Below, one piece after another: positions 32,023 to 42,692 of a stretch of 64,000 nt of DNA. A model generated the notes under the pieces. The model was given only the letters and a program-made list of their open reading frames with translations. It made no database searches and was not told where the DNA came from. Source of the DNA: Cellvibrionales bacterium (GTDB lineage Bacteria > Pseudomonadota > Gammaproteobacteria > Pseudomonadales > JAHEIH01); contig JAHEIH010000004.1 of NCBI GenBank assembly GCA_024639455.1, positions 1-64,000 of the forward strand, read 5' to 3'. How positions within the stretch are numbered: the stretch's first letter is position 1; every line of letters starts with the position of its first letter. The translations under genes were made by a program, and so were the position numbers.

Positions 32023-35000
32023 ATGAATACTCCGGTAGATAACCTCGCTATTTTGCGCCGACGTGTGCGTGAACATTTGTATGCTGATGAGGCTGTTTTG
32101 GTGCGCCGTTTAGCCGAGCAGGCCGCGTTGACGCCCAGCGTGCGCCGCGCCATATGCCGCCATGCGGCGGAGCTTATTGGCGCGGTCCGCAAGCATGGTG
32201 CCGCGTCGATGATGGAGGCCTTCCTGGCAGAATACGGTTTATCGACCAAGGAAGGTGTGGCCTTGATGTGTTTGGCTGAGGCGTTGTTGCGTGTGCCGGA
32301 TACAGCAACCATCGATGCGCTCATCGAGGATAAGATTGCTTCGGGTCAGTGGCAAGAACACCTTGGGCATGCGGATTCGGCGTTGATCAATAGTGCTACT
32401 TGGGCGCTGCTGATCACTGGCAAGTTGCTGTCTCCCGCTGATCAACGGCAGTTGGGCGGTACGCTCCGCGGTATGGTCAAGCGACTGGGTGAGCCCATGG
32501 TTCGCACGGCGGTAGCCCAGGTGATGCGTGAAATGGGACGCCAGTTTGTACTGGGAACTAGCATGCCAAAGGCCCTCGACCGAGCGGCTAAGATGCAGGC
32601 GAAGGGTTACACCTATTCCTACGACATGCTGGGAGAGGCTGCGCGGACAGACGCTGATGCGGCGCGTTATATGACGGCCTATCAAAATGCCATCGAAGCG
32701 TTGATGCCGCACTGTGTGGGTGACGTCCGTGACAATCCAGGGATTTCTGTCAAGTTATCAGCGTTGTTTCCGCGTTACGAATTTGCCCAGCGTGAGCGGG
32801 TGATGGAAGCGCTGGTGCCGCGTGTCAGTGCGCTGGCAAAAATAGCTGCTAGCGCTAATATGGGTTTTAACATCGACGCTGAAGAGGCGGACCGACTAGA
32901 CATTTCTCTAGATGTGATTGAGCGTGTTGTCAGTGAAGGGCAGTGGGGGGATTGGCAGGGATTTGGCGTCGTCGTGCAGGCCTACGGCAAGCGCGCTAGT
33001 TTCGTCATCGATTGGCTCTACCATTTGGCCGAGCAGCAACAGTGCAAGTTGATGGTGCGGCTTGTTAAAGGCGCCTATTGGGATAGTGAAATCAAACGAG
33101 CGCAGGTCATTGGCGCACCAGACTACCCAGTGTTTACCCGCAAAGCCAATAGCGATATTTCCTACTTGGCGTGTGCTCGCCAGTTGCTGTCGATGACCGA
33201 TCGGATCTATCCTCAGTTCGCCACGCATAATGCCCACACCGTCGCCGCGGTGATGGCCATGGTTGAAGGTGATGCCCGCTATGAATTTCAGCGTTTGCAC
33301 GGCATGGGCGAGTCTCTGTACCGCTCCTTAGTATCTACCGGCCAAGTGCGTTGCCGAATTTATGCCCCAGTGGGGGCGCATAGCGACTTGCTGGCTTATC
33401 TAGTGCGCCGTTTGTTAGAAAATGGCGCCAACAGCTCCTTTGTGCACCAGTTAGTGGACAAATCGTTAACCCCCGAAATGATTGCCGCCGATCCTTTTGT
33501 GGGGGTGGATGAAGGCGGTCGCCGTTTATCTAGTCTGCAGATTCCCGCACCGGAGGATCTCTTTGGTAAAGAGCGGCGCAACGCCAAGGGGTGGGATCTC
33601 ACCGACCCGCTGTCGCTTGACCAACTCTACAAAGATCGTTTGGTTTTTGTTGATAAGCAATGGCAAGTGCGTCCACTCATCGCTGTTGAACCCTTGGGGG
33701 GCCGTCACTACGTTGTTCACAACCCGGCGAATAGTGAGGATGTGGTCGGTGATGTAACCGATGCCTCTGCCAACGATGTCGACAAGGCCTTGAGTATGGC
33801 GTCGATTGGGCAGGTTCAATGGCAGGCGATACCTGTCGTTGAGCGCGTGGCAATCTTTCTACGCTATGCCAAATTGTTGGAAGAAAATGCGCTCGAGTTG
33901 ATGGTGTTGGCCTGCCGCGAGGCGGGTAAGACCTTGGCTGATGCTGTGTCGGAAATTCGCGAAGCGGTGGATTTTGCGCGTTATTACGCTACCCATATTC
34001 AGGATGATCCCGGTCGGGGCACGCTGTGTTGTATTTCGCCATGGAACTTTCCATTGGCGATTTTTGCTGGTCAGTGTCTTGGGGCGCTCGCGGCGGGTAA
34101 CGCTGTAGTGGCCAAGCCCGCCGAGCAAACGCCTATTATGGCTTTCCGTGCGGTGCAGTTGCTGCATGAAGCGGGTGTGCCACTGGCAGCGATGCAGTTG
34201 TTGCCAGGGCGCGGTAGCGAGATTGGCCATGCGCTGACTTCGGATCCACGTGTTAACGGGGTGTGTTTTACTGGTTCCACTGTCACTGCGCAGCGCATTA
34301 ACCGCAATATGGCCAATTTTCTCGCCCCTGAGTCGGTGTTAATTGCTGAAACTGGGGGTCTTAATGCCATGGTGGTGGACTCAACAGCTCTGCCTGAACA
34401 GGTGGTACGCGACGTGATTACATCGGCCTTTCAAAGTGCTGGTCAGCGCTGCTCTGCGCTGCGCGTGCTCTACCTGCAAAAAGAGATCGCCGACAAAGTG
34501 CTAAAGATGTTGTATGGGGCGATGGACGAGTTGCATATTGGAAACCCGTGGTGCCTAGAAACCGATGTCGGGCCAGTGATAGATAGCTTTGCTAAGCGTC
34601 GTATTGAAGACCATATAGCACTGTTCGCAAAGCAGGGTAGGGTTTTGAAGCAGGTGGAGGAGCCCTCATATGGCACATTTGTAGGCCCCACAGTATTGGC
34701 GGTAGACGGCATTGGTGAGTTGAGCGAAGAAGTATTTGGCCCGGTGCTACACGTCGCCACGTTTGAGTCGCGCGATTTGCTACAGGTGGTGAGCGATATC
34801 AATAGTAGTGGTTTTGGTTTGACCTTTGGTTTGCACACACGCTTGGATCACCGTGTACGTGACATTAGTCAGCGGGTGATGGTGGGTAATACCTATATTA
34901 ACCGCAACCAGATAGGGGCAATTGTGGGTTCACAGCCGTTTGGTGGAGAAGGGCTATCAGGCACTGGCCCAAAGGCAGGAGGTCCCCTTTACGTAGAGCG

Positions 35001-35583
35001 TATGCGTCATTACAGCCCATTGATCGAGCGTGAATTTGGCGGTGAGGTGGTTCGCGCTGAGCAGCTGCAAGGTGCTATTGATACATTGATTCGCGCTCGT
35101 CAAACGGCGCATGAATACGCCGAAATGAGCGCGCAAGCGATACCTCTGCCTGGCCCTACGGGTGAATTAAACCTCTACAGCAGACATCCGCGGGGTTTAG
35201 TGATTTGCTTGGGGCCCAGTGCCGCAGCGGCAATCTTGCAGGTTGAAACGGCGCTAGCGGCAGGCAACCGCGTTGTGTGTGTGGTTGAAGCGTTTAATGC
35301 GCAGTTAATGGCATTGGCGGAAAGTCATGCCATGGTGCAGATGTTAGTGGGTCAGCTGCAAGCGAGTGCCCTACAGCGTGCTATGGGTTTTCACGCGGTT
35401 GCATGGCAGGGCTCGCAGGCTGTAGCGCGGGACTACCGCGTGGCATTGGCCGAGCGCGGCGGCGCGCTTATTCCTTTAATTACAGAGGCGGGCCAATTGA
35501 GTCGCTATCAATTAGAGCGGCACCTGTGTATCGACACAACGGCAGCGGGTGGCAATGCCAGTTTGATCGCGCTGTCTGAATAA
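32023..35583 (+). CDS. putA: Bifunctional proline dehydrogenase / P5C dehydrogenase PutA
   Basis: 1186 aa from ATG 32023 (an earlier in-frame start at 31939 would add 28 poorly conserved residues). The proline dehydrogenase barrel spans about residues 85-500 (MLGEAARTDADA, NPGISVKLSALFPRYE, VRLVKGAYWDSEIKRAQV, YPQFATHNAHTV). The aldehyde dehydrogenase spans about 530-1010 (SPWNFPLAIFAGQ, ETGGLNAM, catalytic Cys in SAGQRCSALRV). A C-terminal aldehyde-dehydrogenase-like tail follows. It oxidises proline to glutamate at the membrane. There is no N-terminal ribbon-helix-helix domain, so this is a non-DNA-binding type. It converges on the CDF gene with 1 bp between. Confidence 0.95.
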   Translation: MNTPVDNLAILRRRVREHLYADEAVLVRRLAEQAALTPSVRRAICRHAAELIGAVRKHGAASMMEAFLAEYGLSTKEGVALMCLAEALLRVPDTATIDALIEDKIASGQWQEHLGHADSALINSATWALLITGKLLSPADQRQLGGTLRGMVKRLGEPMVRTAVAQVMREMGRQFVLGTSMPKALDRAAKMQAKGYTYSYDMLGEAARTDADAARYMTAYQNAIEALMPHCVGDVRDNPGISVKLSALFPRYEFAQRERVMEALVPRVSALAKIAASANMGFNIDAEEADRLDISLDVIERVVSEGQWGDWQGFGVVVQAYGKRASFVIDWLYHLAEQQQCKLMVRLVKGAYWDSEIKRAQVIGAPDYPVFTRKANSDISYLACARQLLSMTDRIYPQFATHNAHTVAAVMAMVEGDARYEFQRLHGMGESLYRSLVSTGQVRCRIYAPVGAHSDLLAYLVRRLLENGANSSFVHQLVDKSLTPEMIAADPFVGVDEGGRRLSSLQIPAPEDLFGKERRNAKGWDLTDPLSLDQLYKDRLVFVDKQWQVRPLIAVEPLGGRHYVVHNPANSEDVVGDVTDASANDVDKALSMASIGQVQWQAIPVVERVAIFLRYAKLLEENALELMVLACREAGKTLADAVSEIREAVDFARYYATHIQDDPGRGTLCCISPWNFPLAIFAGQCLGALAAGNAVVAKPAEQTPIMAFRAVQLLHEAGVPLAAMQLLPGRGSEIGHALTSDPRVNGVCFTGSTVTAQRINRNMANFLAPESVLIAETGGLNAMVVDSTALPEQVVRDVITSAFQSAGQRCSALRVLYLQKEIADKVLKMLYGAMDELHIGNPWCLETDVGPVIDSFAKRRIEDHIALFAKQGRVLKQVEEPSYGTFVGPTVLAVDGIGELSEEVFGPVLHVATFESRDLLQVVSDINSSGFGLTFGLHTRLDHRVRDISQRVMVGNTYINRNQIGAIVGSQPFGGEGLSGTGPKAGGPLYVERMRHYSPLIEREFGGEVVRAEQLQGAIDTLIRARQTAHEYAEMSAQAIPLPGPTGELNLYSRHPRGLVICLGPSAAAAILQVETALAAGNRVVCVVEAFNAQLMALAESHAMVQMLVGQLQASALQRAMGFHAVAWQGSQAVARDYRVALAERGGALIPLITEAGQLSRYQLERHLCIDTTAAGGNASLIALSE

Positions 35584-35584
35584 G

Positions 35585-36769
35585 TTATAAGCTAGATGCC
35601 CACCAGATCCAGACTTCGCGGCACCAAGGTTGTTGGGTTAGATCAGCAACGATGCGTTTCTCGAACTCGCGTTGGTTGATCTCGCGGGCAGCGAGTGCCG
35701 CTACCACATGACCTGATACCCTAAGTTCAACATCAACGTACTCGGGGTGGTAGAACAACATAAGGTCAACATCTTGGTCTTTAAATTGGGTGTCTTCACC
35801 CAGTTCCCCGCGCAGGCATTGCCATACCTGTTGATGGATATCAGCGCGGCTGGGCATAACCGGGCATATCATATCGTGGTAGGGGCGATCATCGAACGTG
35901 TCGATATGAAAGATGACGTGGTCGATGTCTTCAAAAGCTCCTTGCAGTGCGCATACCGCCGTATCTCCAATGAAGTGGGCTTCGGCGGCACTCACATAGG
36001 GTTTGACTTGCAGGTGCATTTCTAGCAGGGCTTGATTGCTGGCGGTGCGGCTCTTGAAACCGTGTACGCTAAGTACGCCATCGACCGCCATAACGATGTT
36101 GCGATAGTCGGCGACGCGCTCGGGGGGGAGGGCGGTATCGACCAGTTCGCTGACGCTTTTGGAGACTAAATCCCAGCCAATTTTACCTACCATAATTGCC
36201 ACAATTATGGCGGCAACAGCATCCAGCCACCACAGGCCAAACATGGCGCCCGCTACAGCGACGAATACCACCACAGACGATAAGGCGTCAGTACGGCTGT
36301 GCCAGGCATTGGCAATCAATAAGTCTGACTTAAGTTGTTCGCCGATTTTCAAACTGTAGCGGAAAATCCACTCTTTGCTGATGATTGAGAGTCCGGCAAC
36401 GAGCAGTGCAGGCCAGGTGGGGATGGGTTGTGGCCCCTCGTTAAAAACGTTCATGCTAATTTCATAGACCATGCCAAGGCCTACCACTATTAACAGTGTG
36501 CCGAGAGCTACCGTGCCAACGGTTTCATAGCGGCCGTGGCCCCATGGATGGTCTTTATCTGGGCCGCGATGTGATAGTCGCAACACCACAATGACCATGA
36601 AGTCGGTGGCGAGATCTGACAACGAGTGGACACCGTCGGCGATCAATGCCGCAGAATTAGACATGCCACCCACCGCGATTTTGGAGACGCCGAGCAAAAA
36701 GTCTATAACAGAGCCAATAAGAGTGACTTTTTCTGCGGTGCGACGGCGTTGGTCGAGTTTTTCTTGCAT
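35585..36769 (-). CDS. Cation diffusion facilitator (CDF) metal transporter
   Basis: 394 aa. Six transmembrane helices within the first 215 residues. Metal-site motifs are ADGVHSLSDLATD in helix II and HSRTDALSSVVVF in helix V, with HPWGHGRYE in the loop between helices II and III. The cytoplasmic metal-sensing domain (VHGFKSRTASNQALLEMHLQ) is followed by a longer than usual C-terminal tail (about residues 290-394). CDF proteins export Zn, Fe, Mn or Co with proton antiport; the specificity cannot be set from motifs alone. Confidence 0.88.
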   Translation of the reverse strand: MQEKLDQRRRTAEKVTLIGSVIDFLLGVSKIAVGGMSNSAALIADGVHSLSDLATDFMVIVVLRLSHRGPDKDHPWGHGRYETVGTVALGTLLIVVGLGMVYEISMNVFNEGPQPIPTWPALLVAGLSIISKEWIFRYSLKIGEQLKSDLLIANAWHSRTDALSSVVVFVAVAGAMFGLWWLDAVAAIIVAIMVGKIGWDLVSKSVSELVDTALPPERVADYRNIVMAVDGVLSVHGFKSRTASNQALLEMHLQVKPYVSAAEAHFIGDTAVCALQGAFEDIDHVIFHIDTFDDRPYHDMICPVMPSRADIHQQVWQCLRGELGEDTQFKDQDVDLMLFYHPEYVDVELRVSGHVVAALAAREINQREFEKRIVADLTQQPWCREVWIWWASSL

Positions 36770-36901
36770 AGAGCTCCCCTGTTTGTGGCGCTACTTTACC
36801 GCAGATGTGTTGCAATGACATCTATCTGTCGTGGCGGAAAATGACTTGTGATTAACGCGTTTGTCTTATTACTATGTTGTGAATAATGTAGAGAGGTTTT
36901 T

Positions 36902-37474
36902 ATGCAACAAGCCCAATTTCACCACATGCAGGATGGTACCCAAGAAGATTGGAATATCATCGCTAACGAGTTTAAAAGCTACGCCAAAGATCTTCCCGCA
37001 CGTATTGTGCAGCACCTAGATCTTTTGAAGGGTGACTGTGGCGGCTTCCCTGTTGATCGCTACACCCATTGCCTGCAAACGGCCACTCTGGCTCACAAGG
37101 CAGGCAAGGATGATGAGTATGTAGTGTGTGCCTTGTTGCACGATATTGGCGACACGTTAGGTTCATACAATCATGCTGATATTGCTGCAGCTATTTTGGA
37201 GCCTTTTGTCAGCGAGGCTAACTACTGGATGATTAAACACCACGCGATCTTTCAGGGCTACTATTTCTTCCACTATTTGGGAATGGACCGCGACATGCAC
37301 AAGCAGTTTGAGTCGAGCCCCTATTATGCTCAAACACGTGAGTTTGTAGAGAAGTATGATTCGCCTGCCTTTGATGCTGAAGGTGAGACTTATCCTATCG
37401 AGTTTTTCATGCCCATGATCGAGAAGATGTTCGCGGCACCGCGCAAATCGCTCTATTCTGAGGTGCTTGCCTAG
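36902..37474 (+). CDS. HD-domain protein
   Basis: 190 aa. The HD motif (CALLHDIGDTLGSYNHADI, about residues 76-95) and further histidines (MIKHHAIFQGYYFFHYLG) are consistent with a metal-dependent phosphohydrolase. No other domain is visible. The ATG has GAGAGG upstream. Substrate unknown. It ends at a hairpin shared with the convergent gene. Confidence 0.75.
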   Translation: MQQAQFHHMQDGTQEDWNIIANEFKSYAKDLPARIVQHLDLLKGDCGGFPVDRYTHCLQTATLAHKAGKDDEYVVCALLHDIGDTLGSYNHADIAAAILEPFVSEANYWMIKHHAIFQGYYFFHYLGMDRDMHKQFESSPYYAQTREFVEKYDSPAFDAEGETYPIEFFMPMIEKMFAAPRKSLYSEVLA

Positions 37475-37483
37475 TTTTCAGGT

Positions 37484-37511
37484 GTAGCGACGGCGGTTTC
37501 GGCGTCGCTAC
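37484..37511. terminator. Convergent hairpin
   Basis: A perfect 9-bp stem GTAGCGACG/CGTCGCTAC with a 10-nt loop lies between the ends of the HD-domain gene and the opposite-strand gene, touching the stop codon of the latter. There is no clear T-run, so its terminator role is tentative. Confidence 0.4.
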
Positions 37512-37975
37512 TCTACGCGTTTTACACGAATTCGCGTGTTTGTGTCCCGTTGTGAAAAGAAAAAGCTACTCAGCGCGCCTCGTTCGATATAGGCGGGGCC
37601 GTTATCTGGAGTGTACATAAAACGCTTGTTGTCGGTTTGCCGCCACACTTGGCCGTTGCTCAAACGAAATACCCGCTTACCGTGTACCAAGGCTGACTCG
37701 CGCACTTCAACCTCCATGCGGTCTGGAATTTGCTTGGCGATCTCTTTTTCTTCAAAGCCGAATAATTCGCTTAAGCGTTCTTTACTGACGACGTCTGCCG
37801 CGGGCTTGGATACAGTAACGGCCTCGTTATTGGAGAGGCCGATGGCGTCGTAGCATGCCAGGCGTCGCTCTGCACTGGCAATGGTTCGGCATTGGGCGAG
37901 TTCGTTGTGGAGTGGGGCGGCCACGCTGCTGCAGGAGATCAGCAGGCTAGCTAAAAAGAGTTTCGAGCGTAACAT
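37508..37975 (-). CDS. Exported protein of unknown function
   Basis: 155 aa. A signal peptide (MLRSKLFLASLLISCSSVAA) is followed by CRTIASAERRLACYDAIG, a short motif shared by many small periplasmic proteins of proteobacteria. A C-terminal domain (VFRLSNGQVWRQTDN, then RVKRVE) also resembles those proteins. It lies just after the rpoD terminator and is therefore probably separately expressed. Confidence 0.65.
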   Translation of the reverse strand: MLRSKLFLASLLISCSSVAAPLHNELAQCRTIASAERRLACYDAIGLSNNEAVTVSKPAADVVSKERLSELFGFEEKEIAKQIPDRMEVEVRESALVHGKRVFRLSNGQVWRQTDNKRFMYTPDNGPAYIERGALSSFFFSQRDTNTRIRVKRVE

Positions 37976-37984
37976 ACAAATTCC

Positions 37985-38015
37985 TTCAAAAAAAACGGCC
38001 CTAGTGGGCCGTTTT
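37985..38015 (-). terminator. Intrinsic terminator after rpoD
   Basis: On the minus strand CGGCCC-ACTA-GGGCCG is followed by eight T. It starts 3 bp after the rpoD stop and ends the rpsU-yqeY-dnaG-rpoD operon. Confidence 0.92.
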
Positions 38016-38018
38016 GTA

Positions 38019-39878
38019 TTATTCGTCTAAGAAGCTGCGCAGATGGTCAGAGCGCGAGGGGTGACGTAGTTTGCGCAAGGCCTTGGCCTCGATCTGACGA
38101 ATGCGCTCACGGGTCACGTCGAACTGCTTGCCAACTTCTTCCAAGGTGTGGTCGGTATTCATGCCGATGCCAAAGCGCATACGCAATACCTTCGCTTCGC
38201 GAGCGGTGAGGCCAGACAGTACGCTGCTCGTGGCTTCTTGGAGACCTTCACTGGTCGCCGAGTCCACCGGTGATTCAATGGTGCTGTCTTCGATAAAATC
38301 GCCCAGATGCGAATCTTCATCGTCGCCGATTGGGGTTTCCATCGAGATGGGTTCCTTGGCGATTTTCAGCACCTTGCGGATTTTATCCTCGGGCATTTCC
38401 ATGCGCTCACCCAATTCTTCAGGGGTGGGTTCGCGACCCATCTCCTGCAACATTTGGCGTGAGATGCGGTTCAGTTTGTTAATCGTTTCGATCATGTGAA
38501 CAGGAATACGAATGGTGCGCGCTTGGTCGGCAATGGAGCGGGTAATTGCCTGGCGAATCCACCATGTCGCGTAGGTCGAGAACTTGTAGCCGCGGCGATA
38601 TTCAAACTTGTCTACCGCTTTCATGAGGCCAATGTTGCCCTCTTGAATTAGATCCAAGAACTGTAGACCGCGGTTGGTGTATTTTTTGGCGATAGAAATT
38701 ACCAGACGCAGGTTTGCTTCGACCATGTCTTTTTTGGCGCGACGTGTGTGCACTTCACCCATCGACATGCGGCGGTTAATTTCTTTGATGTCGGCAATGC
38801 TGAGATCGCTAATTTCTTCGATAGCAGCCAACTTGCGCTGGGCGCGCGCAATTTCATTGCGATTTTGTTCCAGTTTGGCCGAATAAGCTTTGCCGGAAGC
38901 TATTTGCTGGTCAACCCAGTCTAAATTGGTTTCACTGCCGACGAAGCTCTTGATGAAATCTTTGCGCGGCATGCCTGAGTACTTGACAACAAAATCAGAC
39001 ACGATCGCTTCTTGTTCGCGAACACGAGCCAGTGTGTCGCGCACGTTAGTGCTCAGTGGGTCGAACATGCGAGGGGTAAGTTTCAAGTATTTGAAGGTCT
39101 CACCCAGTTCTTCCAGTGCTTTACTGGCTTGTTTGCTACTGCGGCCGTGTTTAGCGATGGCTTCATCGGCTTTTTTATTGAGCTTGGCGATCAATTCAAA
39201 ACGACGTGCAGCCTCTTCAGGATCGGGACCGTTATCAGGTGTTTCATCCTCGTCGTCATCATTGTCGTCTGCGTCTTCATTATTGTCGTCGGCAGCCTCT
39301 GCCTTGGCCTTGGCTTTGGCCGCTATTTCCAATTCCTCTTTGGCGGACGCTTCAGTGTCGAAGGGGTCCAGGAATCCAGAGATGATCTCGTCTAAGCGGC
39401 GCTCTTCTTCTGCCACTTTGGCGTATTCGTCGAGAACGTTGGCCACTGAGCCAGGGAAGCAGGCAAGCGCGGCCATCAGTTCGCGGATACCTTCTTCGAT
39501 ACGCTTCGCAATGGCAATTTCGCCTTCGCGGGTCAGCAGTTCAACGGTGCCCATTTCGCGCATGTACATGCGGACCGGGTCCGTGGTGCGTCCCGCTTCT
39601 TGCTCAACTGCAGCGAGTGCGGCGGCGGCCTCTGCGGCAGCGATGTCGTCGGACGAGTCACCGCCGCCTTCCATCAAAAGTTCGTCTGCGTCAGGGGCGT
39701 TTTCAAAGACTTGAATGCCCATGTCGTTGATCATCTGGATGATGTCTTCGACCTGGTCTGGCTCAGAAATGTCTTGCGGCAGATGGTCGTTCACCTCGGC
39801 ATAGGTCAGGTATCCCTGCTCTTTACCTTTGGCGATGAGGTCTTTAAGTCTAGATTGCTGGGCGAAAGATTCAGACAT
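38019..39878 (-). CDS. rpoD: Primary sigma factor RpoD (sigma-70)
   Basis: 619 aa from ATG 39878 ([20 protein letters not shown]), which aligns with known RpoD; a 13-residue upstream extension is not conserved. Region 1.1 is followed by an acidic non-conserved region (about residues 190-220, rich in D/E/N). Region 2 ([39 protein letters not shown]) and region 4 ([20 protein letters not shown]) are complete. Last gene of the macromolecular synthesis operon. Confidence 0.98.
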   Translation of the reverse strand: MSESFAQQSRLKDLIAKGKEQGYLTYAEVNDHLPQDISEPDQVEDIIQMINDMGIQVFENAPDADELLMEGGGDSSDDIAAAEAAAALAAVEQEAGRTTDPVRMYMREMGTVELLTREGEIAIAKRIEEGIRELMAALACFPGSVANVLDEYAKVAEEERRLDEIISGFLDPFDTEASAKEELEIAAKAKAKAEAADDNNEDADDNDDDEDETPDNGPDPEEAARRFELIAKLNKKADEAIAKHGRSSKQASKALEELGETFKYLKLTPRMFDPLSTNVRDTLARVREQEAIVSDFVVKYSGMPRKDFIKSFVGSETNLDWVDQQIASGKAYSAKLEQNRNEIARAQRKLAAIEEISDLSIADIKEINRRMSMGEVHTRRAKKDMVEANLRLVISIAKKYTNRGLQFLDLIQEGNIGLMKAVDKFEYRRGYKFSTYATWWIRQAITRSIADQARTIRIPVHMIETINKLNRISRQMLQEMGREPTPEELGERMEMPEDKIRKVLKIAKEPISMETPIGDDEDSHLGDFIEDSTIESPVDSATSEGLQEATSSVLSGLTAREAKVLRMRFGIGMNTDHTLEEVGKQFDVTRERIRQIEAKALRKLRHPSRSDHLRSFLDE

Positions 39879-39963
39879 AGCGTCTACTGTACCTTCTTGG
39901 GTTAGGCCGATGAACAAATAGCCAAATATTATAGCGTATTTTTTGAACTATTGACTATTAATG

Positions 39964-41838
39964 CTAGGTTTTTTTACGCTGTTTCGCCTGTAAAGATAGC
40001 AGTAATTCGCGTTTTTGTTCTGGGCTCATGACGTTAAAGGGGGTGTCGAGTAGCGCCTGGCGTTGTGATTGCCGTTGGCGATGGGTGTGTTGGTAATTCA
40101 AATGTTCGATAATGTCGAGGAATTCTGGTTCGAAGCCCTCGTCGGGAATAAGTGGATCTAGCGCGGCGTAAGCGGCGAGACGCGCGCTATTAATGCCCCC
40201 ATTGACGCCGCCGGCGATATGCCCAAATAGCGTGGCGGTGTCCATTTGCTGCTGATGTTTAATGAGGTCGATCAGTTGCACGAGTAGTTGTATGTCTTCG
40301 TCGGGGCTGTGTTTTAAAGCGTCGAGTTTCAGCGCTTGATGAGCTATTAGCGGGAAGTGAATGAGCAGGCAAATCGCTTTCTGAGCGGGCGATTGGTTTA
40401 GTTTTACCTTGAAGTGACCGGTGGCGCTGGGCTGTTGAGGGCTGCGCAGAGGCTCTTGTTTGTGGGCGGTGCGCACGGTCGCGGGTTGTTGTGATATTTG
40501 TTCGCGTTGCCACTGAGCCACGTCGTGCTTGCTGGTCGCGGCGTCGGTAAGCGCTTGCAGTCTATCTTGGCTAACGCCGGTGCGACGAGCCAGTTCGCTC
40601 ACTAGCAGTGTCTTAAAAATACCCTCGGGTACGTGACCAATCAGCGCCGTAGCAACCTGGCTAAAGCGCGCGCGGCCGTCCATGGTCTGGGTATCGATAC
40701 CTTCGGCAGCGAGGCCGAACAAGAATTCTTCCAGGGGCTGTGCTTTGTGCACCAGTTCGGCAAAATATTCGGCGCCGTGAGATCGTACTAGCGTGTCGGG
40801 GTCCTCGCCGTCCGGTAGAAATAAGAAGCGAATTTGACGACCGTCTTTGATGGTCGGCAGGGCGTTATCGAAGGCGCGGCGGGCGGCTTTTCGGCCTGCT
40901 TCATCGCCGTCGAAACAGAAAACCACCTCGGCGGTATGGCGGAAAGCGAGCTCTAAATGCTCGGCGCTACTGGCGGTGCCCAGTGTTGCTACCGCATAGC
41001 GGATGCCGTGTTGCGCCAGAGATACCACGTCCATGTAGCCTTCAACAATCATCAGTCGCGGCAATTCTCGCATCGCCTGGCGCGCTTCGTATAAGCCGTA
41101 GAGCTCTTTGCCTTTATGGAAAATGGGTGTTTCGGGTGAGTTGAGGTATTTGGGTTTTTCATCGCCAAAGACGCGTCCGCCAAAGCCTATACAGCGTCCG
41201 CGATTATCGCGAATGGGGAACATCAAGCGGTTGCGGAAGCGGTCGTAGATGCGGCCCTTATCATTCTCGACGATGAGGCCTGAGTCCATCATCATCGCCT
41301 TGTCACTTTGGTCTTTGAAAAGGTGGTTTAGCACCTTGTCCCAGGCGTCGGGGGCGAAACCAATGCCGTATTCTTGGGCGATTTCAGGGCTGATGCCGCG
41401 CTGGCGTATGTAGGCGTTGGCCACCTGCGAATTTTGCATCAACGTCAGTTGCTCGCGGTAGAAGCGCGCCGCACCTTCCATGATGTCGTACAGGTCGCGC
41501 TTGCGCGCTTGCGCTTTTTCTTGTTGTGGATTGAGCTGCTCGCGTGGCACTTCAAGGCCGTAGTAGTGGGCCAGATTCTCAATCGCCTGTGGGAAGTCGA
41601 GCCGCTCGTAGTCCATGATGAAGCTGAGTACGTTGCCTCCGGCGCCACAGCCAAAACAGTAGTAGAACTGTTTGTCGGGGTTGACCGAAAACGAGGGCGA
41701 CTTTTCGTCGTGGAACGGGCATAGCGCCTGGTAGTTGCGGCCGGCTTTCTTGAGTTTTACGCGCGCGTCAATGACGTCGACGATGTCTGCACGTTCGACG
41801 AGGTCATCAATGAAATTTCTGGGGATTTGCCCGGCCAA
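39964..41838 (-). CDS. dnaG: DNA primase DnaG
   Basis: 624 aa. The N-terminal CHC2 zinc finger (CPFHDEKSPSFSV, then YYCFGCGAGG), the TOPRIM catalytic core (LMIVEGYMDV, FCFDGDEAGRKAA) and a C-terminal DnaB-binding region are present. A low-complexity linker (about residues 430-475) joins core and tail. It makes RNA primers for replication. It lies between yqeY and rpoD in the usual operon order. Confidence 0.96.
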   Translation of the reverse strand: MAGQIPRNFIDDLVERADIVDVIDARVKLKKAGRNYQALCPFHDEKSPSFSVNPDKQFYYCFGCGAGGNVLSFIMDYERLDFPQAIENLAHYYGLEVPREQLNPQQEKAQARKRDLYDIMEGAARFYREQLTLMQNSQVANAYIRQRGISPEIAQEYGIGFAPDAWDKVLNHLFKDQSDKAMMMDSGLIVENDKGRIYDRFRNRLMFPIRDNRGRCIGFGGRVFGDEKPKYLNSPETPIFHKGKELYGLYEARQAMRELPRLMIVEGYMDVVSLAQHGIRYAVATLGTASSAEHLELAFRHTAEVVFCFDGDEAGRKAARRAFDNALPTIKDGRQIRFLFLPDGEDPDTLVRSHGAEYFAELVHKAQPLEEFLFGLAAEGIDTQTMDGRARFSQVATALIGHVPEGIFKTLLVSELARRTGVSQDRLQALTDAATSKHDVAQWQREQISQQPATVRTAHKQEPLRSPQQPSATGHFKVKLNQSPAQKAICLLIHFPLIAHQALKLDALKHSPDEDIQLLVQLIDLIKHQQQMDTATLFGHIAGGVNGGINSARLAAYAALDPLIPDEGFEPEFLDIIEHLNYQHTHRQRQSQRQALLDTPFNVMSPEQKRELLLSLQAKQRKKT

Positions 41839-41860
41839 AGGCGACCTCCGCTAAAGGGGT

Positions 41861-42310
41861 TTAGCTGAGTCGGTCTTTTACCAGTTTGCTGACGACAGCC
41901 ATATCGGCACGACCCAGCATAGGGCCCTTCAGCATTCCTACAACCTTTCCCATCTCGCGCATCGTTTCAGCGCCGGTCTCAGCAATTGCAGCGTCGATCA
42001 TAGCACTGATTTCTGCCTCTGTCAGAGGTGATGGCAGGAAGGTTTGGATCACGTCGATCTCAGTCAACTCAATCGCAGCAAGTTCGTCGCGGCCGGCGTC
42101 TTGGTACTGGCGTACAGAATCTCGGCGTTGCTTCACCATTTTGTCGAGAATAGCAATTACGCGGTCATCTTCGAGCTCGATGCGCTCGTCAACTTCGACG
42201 CGTTTAAATTCGGCTTGAATGAGGCGAATCGTTGCTAAGCGCTCTTTTTCTTTCGCGCGCATAGCAACCTTCATGGCTGATTTGATGTTGTTTAAGATCT
42301 CAGATGCCAT
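41861..42310 (-). CDS. yqeY: GatB/YqeY domain protein
   Basis: 149 aa. Starts MASEILNNIKSAMKVAMRAKEKERLATIRLIQAEFKR, typical of YqeY. It shows the helical tail domain shared with GatB (ETMREMGKVVGMLKGPMLGRADMAVVSKLVK). Its role is unclear; it is often found between rpsU and dnaG, as here. Confidence 0.93.
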   Translation of the reverse strand: MASEILNNIKSAMKVAMRAKEKERLATIRLIQAEFKRVEVDERIELEDDRVIAILDKMVKQRRDSVRQYQDAGRDELAAIELTEIDVIQTFLPSPLTEAEISAMIDAAIAETGAETMREMGKVVGMLKGPMLGRADMAVVSKLVKDRLS

Positions 42311-42395
42311 GACGAAATTCCTCTAAATAAGACGTGTTGTTCGAGAGTTTACTAGTGGCCACCACAGAGGGCAGTGGCCCGACCGACGTCGAAGA

Positions 42396-42611
42396 CTAGT
42401 ACAGACGCTGGAACTTGCGGCTATCGCGAGATACCTTCTTAGCGTGACGCTTTACAGCTGCTGCTGCGGCGCGCTTACGAGTAGTAGTAGGCTTTTCGTA
42501 GAATTCACGCTTGCGAACTTCAGCCAAAATACCCGCTTTTTCGCATGAACGCTTGAAGCGACGCAGTGCGATATCGAAGGGCTCGTTGTCTTTTACCTTA
42601 ACGTAAGGCAT
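42396..42611 (-). CDS. rpsU: 30S ribosomal protein S21
   Basis: 71 aa from ATG 42611 ([21 protein letters not shown]); the longer frame upstream is not conserved. It is very basic with the [23 protein letters not shown] stretch, matching S21. S21 helps base-pairing at the 3' end of 16S rRNA. It is the first gene of rpsU-yqeY-dnaG-rpoD, with a good promoter 80-110 bp upstream. Confidence 0.97.
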   Translation of the reverse strand: MPYVKVKDNEPFDIALRRFKRSCEKAGILAEVRKREFYEKPTTTRKRAAAAAVKRHAKKVSRDSRKFQRLY

Positions 42612-42692
42612 TAAAATCACCTGTCCATTATTTCTAGTCAAAATCACAAGCAGCAACCGAGAATAGACACGGCACTGCACATAGGGGCGCGA

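Noticed and set aside
38890-39714. 274-residue open frame on the plus strand
   Set aside because: It is antisense to rpoD, serine-rich and without a ribosome site; a shadow of the rpoD codon pattern.
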